In this document: positions 5,717 through 8,652 of the stretch, one piece after another | How positions within the stretch are numbered: the stretch's first letter is position 1 | Layout: the number at the start of each line of letters is the position of its first letter | Source: Clostridia bacterium | GTDB taxonomy: Bacteria; Bacillota_A; Clostridia; Christensenellales; Aristaeellaceae | DNA: 8,652 nt | Assembly (NCBI GenBank): GCA_017481185.1 | Contig: JAFUPO010000396.1 | Location: forward strand, 1-8,652 | Direction: 5' to 3' | Translations under genes and position numbers: made by a program | The notes under the pieces: generated by a model | Seen by the model: the letters and a program-made list of their open reading frames with translations, nothing else | The model's database searches: none | What the model was told of the DNA's origin: nothing

Positions 5717-7801
5717 ATGGAAACTTGGCTGGTCATCCTGACCTTTCTGGGCGCAGCCCTGGCCCTGGTTTTCGCTGTGATCACAGCCCGTAAGGTGCTG
5801 AAATTCCCCGAAGGCTCCGACAGGATGAAAAAAATCTCTCAGTCCATCCGCCAGGGAGCCAACGCCTATCTAAAGCGTCAGTATAAAATCGTGGGCGTGT
5901 TCTTCGCCGCCATGTTCCTTGTTTTAGGGGTCATGGCCCTCACAGGCGCGCTGACCCCCTTTGTGCCCTTCGCCTTTGTAACCGGCGGTTTCTTCTCCGC
6001 CCTGTCCGGCTTTGTGGGCATGAAAATTGCCACGGCAGCCAACGCCCGCACCGCCTGCGCTTGTCAAAAGGAATTAAATCAGGGCCTGCGGGTGGCCTTC
6101 TCCGCAGGCAGCGTTATGGGCTTCACGGTGGTGGGCCTGGGCCTGTTGGATATTTCCCTTTGGTTCTTTCTGCTCAAGTATGTGTTTAACCTGGCCCCGG
6201 CGGATATTACCGGCGCTATGCTCACCTTCGGCATGGGCGCTTCCGCCATGGCCCTGTTTGCCCGGGTGGGCGGCGGCATCTTCACCAAGGCGGCGGATGT
6301 AGGCGCTGACCTGGTGGGCAAGGTGGAGGCGGGCATCCCCGAGGATGACCCCCGCAACCCCGCCGTGATCGCTGACAACGTAGGCGACAACGTGGGCGAC
6401 GTGGCCGGCATGGGCGCTGATCTGTACGAATCCTATGTGGGCTCCATTATTTCCGCCTGCGCTCTGGGCGTGGCCGCCTTCGGCAGCCTCAATGCCATGG
6501 CCCTGCCCATGCTGCTGGCTGCCCTGGGCGTGGTTTGCTCCATCCTGGGCACCTTCCTGGTTAAGACCCGGGAGGGGGCGACCCAGAAGCAGCTGCTGCG
6601 GTCCCTGTCCCGGGGCACCAACTTTGCGGCCATCGTCATCGCCGTGGCCGCCCTGCCCCTGGTGTATCTGATTCTGGGCCCTGAAAACTGGACGCTGTAT
6701 TTTGCCATTTTCGCAGGCCTGATCGCCGGTGTGCTTATCGGCCAGGCTACGGAATACTATACCTCTGAAAGCTACAAGCCCACCCGCCAGCTGGCCGAGG
6801 CCTCCCAAACCGGCACGGCCACCCTGGTCATCGGCGGCCTCAGCGTGGGCATGATGTCCACCCTGCTGCCCATTGTGATCATCGCTGTGTGCGTCATGGT
6901 GGCCTACTATGTGTCCGGCGGCGCTCAAAGCGCCAATATGGGCTTATACGGCATTGCCCTGGCGGCGGTGGGGATGCTCTCCACCCTGGGCATCACCCTG
7001 GCCACTGACGCCTACGGCCCCGTGGCTGACAATGCCGGCGGCATCGCCCAGATGGCCGGTTTGGATGAAAAGGTTCGGGAGCGCACCGACGCGCTGGATT
7101 CCCTGGGCAACACCACCGCCGCTACCGGCAAGGGGTTTGCCATCGGCTCCGCCGCCCTGACCGCCCTGGCCCTGATGGCCTCCTACATCGAAAAGGTTCA
7201 GTCCCTTCCCGGCGGCGCTGAAAAGATCGCTGACCTATCCATCACCAATCCCGGGGTGCTTATCGGCCTGTTCATCGGCGCGTGCCTGCCCTTTGTGTTT
7301 GCAGCCCTGACCATGCAGAGCGTGGACCGGGCGGCTGAAAGCGTGGTCATCGAGGTGCGCCGCCAGTTTAAGGAGTTAAAGGGCCTCATGGAGGGCAAAG
7401 CCGAGGCGGATTACGCCCGCTGCGTGGACCTGTGCACCAAGGCCAGCCTGCACGAAATGGTGGTGCCCACCCTGGTTGCTGTGGTGGCGCCGGTTGTCGT
7501 GGGCCTGGTGCTGGGCTGCACCGGCGTGGTGGGTATGCTGGCCGGGGCCACGGCCTCTGGCTTTTTGATGGCTGTGTTTATGTCCAACGCCGGGGGCGCT
7601 TGGGACAATGCTAAAAAGTACATTGAAGGCGGCGTTTACGGCGGCAAGGGTTCCGACTGCCACAAGGCTGCCGTGGTGGGCGATACCGTAGGCGACCCCT
7701 TCAAGGATACCTCCGGCCCGGCCATCAACATCCTCATCAAGCTCCTCTCCATGGTTTCCATCGTGTTTGCTGCCATCGTGGTCAACTTCTCCCTTTTGTG
7801 A
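5717..7801 (+). CDS. hppA: Membrane-bound, K+-dependent ion-pumping inorganic pyrophosphatase
   Basis: This is an integral membrane protein of 694 residues, the normal length for bacterial M-PPases, with about 16 membrane segments. It hydrolyses PPi in the cytoplasm and pumps Na+ and/or H+ outward. PPi/Mg-binding residues are seen in [12 protein letters not shown] (191-202), [13 protein letters not shown] (209-221), the [12 protein letters not shown] run (220-231), [13 protein letters not shown] (430-442) and [14 protein letters not shown] near the C-terminus. In [10 protein letters not shown] (464-473), Ala468 and Gly471 occupy the two positions that mark the K+-dependent subfamily (K+-independent enzymes carry Lys and Thr). 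Glu238 in DLYESY sits where Na+-pumping members carry their gate Glu, so Na+ or Na+/H+ transport is the better guess. The ATG at 5717 was chosen because AGGAGG (5702-5707) precedes it at 9 nt; an in-frame ATG at 5621 has no ribosome binding site and would add a hydrophilic 32-residue stretch coded by leader RNA. It is a single-gene unit. Confidence 0.95.
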   Translation: METWLVILTFLGAALALVFAVITARKVLKFPEGSDRMKKISQSIRQGANAYLKRQYKIVGVFFAAMFLVLGVMALTGALTPFVPFAFVTGGFFSALSGFVGMKIATAANARTACACQKELNQGLRVAFSAGSVMGFTVVGLGLLDISLWFFLLKYVFNLAPADITGAMLTFGMGASAMALFARVGGGIFTKAADVGADLVGKVEAGIPEDDPRNPAVIADNVGDNVGDVAGMGADLYESYVGSIISACALGVAAFGSLNAMALPMLLAALGVVCSILGTFLVKTREGATQKQLLRSLSRGTNFAAIVIAVAALPLVYLILGPENWTLYFAIFAGLIAGVLIGQATEYYTSESYKPTRQLAEASQTGTATLVIGGLSVGMMSTLLPIVIIAVCVMVAYYVSGGAQSANMGLYGIALAAVGMLSTLGITLATDAYGPVADNAGGIAQMAGLDEKVRERTDALDSLGNTTAATGKGFAIGSAALTALALMASYIEKVQSLPGGAEKIADLSITNPGVLIGLFIGACLPFVFAALTMQSVDRAAESVVIEVRRQFKELKGLMEGKAEADYARCVDLCTKASLHEMVVPTLVAVVAPVVVGLVLGCTGVVGMLAGATASGFLMAVFMSNAGGAWDNAKKYIEGGVYGGKGSDCHKAAVVGDTVGDPFKDTSGPAINILIKLLSMVSIVFAAIVVNFSLL

Positions 7802-7827
7802 TCCCCTCCCCTTCACATATCAAAGGG

Positions 7828-7863
7828 TCAGCCCCGCCTTTATCGGCGGGGCTGATTCTTTTT
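7828..7863 (+). terminator. Intrinsic terminator of hppA
   Basis: A perfect 11-bp GC-rich stem has arms TCAGCCCCGCC (7828-7838) and GGCGGGGCTGA (7845-7855) with a 6-nt loop, followed by TTCTTTTTG. Confidence 0.93.
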
Positions 7864-7880
7864 GCCATAAATTTTTCCAA

Positions 7881-7905
7881 ATTACCTATTGACAAGATAG
7901 GTAAT
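7881..7905 (+). promoter_or_regulatory. Perfect inverted repeat over the metY -35 box (putative repressor operator)
   Basis: Arms ATTACCTAT (7881-7889) and ATAGGTAAT (7897-7905) are perfect complements around a 7-nt spacer. The -35 box TTGACA (7889-7894) starts at the last base of the left arm and fills most of the spacer, so a bound dimer would block RNA polymerase. The length and the sulfur gene downstream suit an Rrf2-family regulator of the CymR/IscR type, but the regulator is not in this window and the assignment is an inference. Confidence 0.65.
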
Positions 7906-7918
7906 GTCGCGTTATAAT
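7889..7918 (+). promoter_or_regulatory. metY promoter
   Basis: Both hexamers are consensus: TTGACA (7889-7894) and TATAAT (7913-7918), with 18-bp spacing. Transcription should start near 7925 and give a leader of about 147 nt before metY. Confidence 0.85.
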
Positions 7919-7925
7919 TCCACCA

Positions 7926-7940
7926 ACCTACACGGTAGGT
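7926..7940 (+). promoter_or_regulatory. Second palindrome at the predicted metY transcription start
   Basis: ACCTAC (7926-7931) and GTAGGT (7935-7940) are perfect complements around ACG. The half-site ACCTAY matches that of the upstream inverted repeat, but the spacer is 3 instead of 7 nt. It may be a second operator or a short hairpin at the mRNA 5' end. Confidence 0.45.
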
Positions 7941-7957
7941 AGAAAGCAGGTGGCTTC

Positions 7958-8014
7958 ATGGCCTTTGACTTTGAAAAGCTGGTACGGGCTAACTTCCGTT
8001 TCGGTCGAATGTGA
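7958..8014 (+). CDS. Candidate 18-codon leader peptide upstream of metY
   Basis: The ATG at 7958 follows AGGTGG (7948-7953, 5/6 to the ideal site, rather short 4-nt spacing) and encodes MAFDFEKLVRANFRFGRM, ending at TGA 8012-8014. The last Met codon overlaps the stop as ATGTGA. It lies wholly within the predicted metY leader and has four Arg residues, one using the uncommon CGA codon, but no Cys, so a simple cysteine-codon attenuator is not indicated. The only sulfur amino acid is Met, at both ends. I do not recognise it as a described leader peptide. The call rests on position, ribosome binding site and plausible composition; an ORF this short can arise by chance. Confidence 0.45.
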   Translation: MAFDFEKLVRANFRFGRM

Positions 8015-8028
8015 CGGCAGCGCTTTTT
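7988..8028 (+). promoter_or_regulatory. Weak attenuator-like hairpin overlapping the end of the leader ORF
   Basis: GCT (7988-7990) and CCGTT (7996-8000) can pair with AGC (8019-8021) and GACGG (8013-8017, one G-U pair), followed by GCTTTTTG (T-run 8024-8028). The leader ORF covers the whole left arm and loop, and its stop lies at the right arm, so a translating ribosome would disrupt the hairpin. The stem is short and imperfect, and the terminator role is uncertain. Confidence 0.3.
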
Positions 8029-8071
8029 GATCCGCTCCCATCTCATTTGATTTTGAAAGGAAGGCAGCCTC

Positions 8072-8652
8072 ATGTCGAATTACAAGTTTGAAACCTTGCA
8101 GCTCCACGCCGGTCAAGAAAATCCCGATCCCGCAACGGATGCCCGGGCGGTGCCCATTTATGCCACTACTTCCTACGTGTTTCGCGACTGTGCCCATGCC
8201 GCCGCCCGCTTCGGCCTGGCGGATGCGGGCAACATCTACGGTCGGCTGACCAACTCCACCCAGGCCGTTCTGGAGGAGCGCATCGCAGCCCTGGAGGGCG
8301 GCGTGGCGGCCCTGGCCCTGGCCTCCGGCGCAGCGGCCATCACCTACACCCTCCAGGCTTTAGCCCAAAACGGCGGCCACATCGTGGCTCAAAAAACCAT
8401 TTACGGCGGCAGCTACAACCTGCTGGCCCATACCCTCACCAACTTCGGCGTCACCGCCTCCTTTGTAAACATTCACGATCTGGCCCAGGTGGAAGCCGCC
8501 ATCCAGCCCAATACCCGGGCCCTCTCTATTGAAACACTGGGCAACCCCAACAGCGATATTCCCGATATTGACGCGCTGGCTGCCCTGGCCCATCGCCACG
8601 GCCTGCCCCTGGTGGTGGATAACACCTTCGGCACGCCCTACTGGGTTCGGCC
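8072..8652 (+). CDS. metY: O-acetylhomoserine aminocarboxypropyltransferase (sulfhydrylase), 3' end outside window
   Basis: The first 193 codons of a PLP-dependent Cys/Met-metabolism enzyme are present; full-length relatives have about 425 residues. The start YKFETLQLHAGQ and the following PATDARAVPIYATTSYVF are characteristic of MetY/Met17 enzymes. Also visible are GNIYGRLTNSTQAVLEERIAALE (split here by eye; the Y-x-R-x-x-N-x-T substrate/cofactor segment), ASGAAAI, the YGGSYNLL phosphate-site stretch, ETLGNPNSDIPDID and VVDNTFGTP, whose Asp contacts the PLP ring nitrogen. The catalytic Lys lies beyond the window. The enzyme joins O-acetylhomoserine with sulfide to form homocysteine in the cytosol, the direct sulfhydrylation route to methionine. 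The ATG at 8072 is preceded by AAAGGAAGG (8057-8064). It is expressed from the promoter at 7889-7918 with a long, apparently regulated leader. Confidence 0.93.
   Translation, partial: MSNYKFETLQLHAGQENPDPATDARAVPIYATTSYVFRDCAHAAARFGLADAGNIYGRLTNSTQAVLEERIAALEGGVAALALASGAAAITYTLQALAQNGGHIVAQKTIYGGSYNLLAHTLTNFGVTASFVNIHDLAQVEAAIQPNTRALSIETLGNPNSDIPDIDALAALAHRHGLPLVVDNTFGTPYWVR

Noticed and set aside
6074..6928. A long minus-strand open frame (284 codons) opposite hppA
   Set aside because: It is a shadow of GC-rich codon usage: composition is dominated by His, Gly, Gln and Ala, there is no ribosome binding site or promoter, and the plus strand encodes a clear pyrophosphatase.
8009..8071. A -1 frame reading from the end of the leader ORF into metY as a frameshifted longer protein
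   Set aside because: There is no slippery heptamer, and the shifted frame overlaps metY out of phase with no family resemblance.

Overview
The window looks like a chromosomal segment from an anaerobic Firmicute, probably a gut Clostridia member of the Oscillospiraceae/Ruminococcaceae type. This is inferred from GC-rich coding sequence separated by AT-rich intergenic DNA, near-consensus sigma-A promoters, strong AGGAGG-type ribosome binding sites, clean intrinsic terminators, a K+-type membrane pyrophosphatase and clostridial-style DUF1858/DUF2249 genes. The genus cannot be fixed from the sequence. No mobile element, CRISPR array, tRNA or rRNA was seen.

Layout. Positions 1-914 (+) hold the 3' part of a secreted-looking or extracytoplasmic protein gene that carries an in-frame TAA at 126-128 and is treated as broken. 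A bidirectional terminator (933-966) separates it from a convergent minus-strand pair: a DUF2249/AhpD-like protein (1191-1877) followed by a DUF1858 protein (965-1177), with a strong promoter at 1918-1946. Next, also on the minus strand but with its own promoter and terminator, is a lysylphosphatidylglycerol-synthase-TM/flippase-like membrane protein (1985-3028). Divergent from it is a plus-strand pair: an AEC-family transporter (3222-4160) and a PlsC-like acyltransferase with a zinc ribbon and a further C-terminal region (4197-5453), closed by a perfect hairpin terminator (5477-5511). The membrane-bound ion-pumping pyrophosphatase hppA (5717-7801) follows as a single-gene unit, with a consensus promoter and a structured leader of about 140 nt. 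The window ends inside metY (O-acetylhomoserine sulfhydrylase, from 8072), whose roughly 200-bp upstream region is the most elaborate regulatory region here.

The genes do not form one pathway. They are five to six short transcription units: envelope and lipid functions (flippase-like protein, acyltransferase), transport (AEC), PPi-driven ion pumping and sulfur/methionine assimilation. The most interesting signals are regulatory. The metY promoter has a perfect 9+9 bp inverted repeat around its -35 box, a second palindrome with nearly the same half-site at the predicted start of transcription, and an 18-codon leader ORF whose end overlaps a weak attenuator-like hairpin. The hppA leader has a hairpin at its predicted 5' end and a long multi-tier stem followed by a U-tract.
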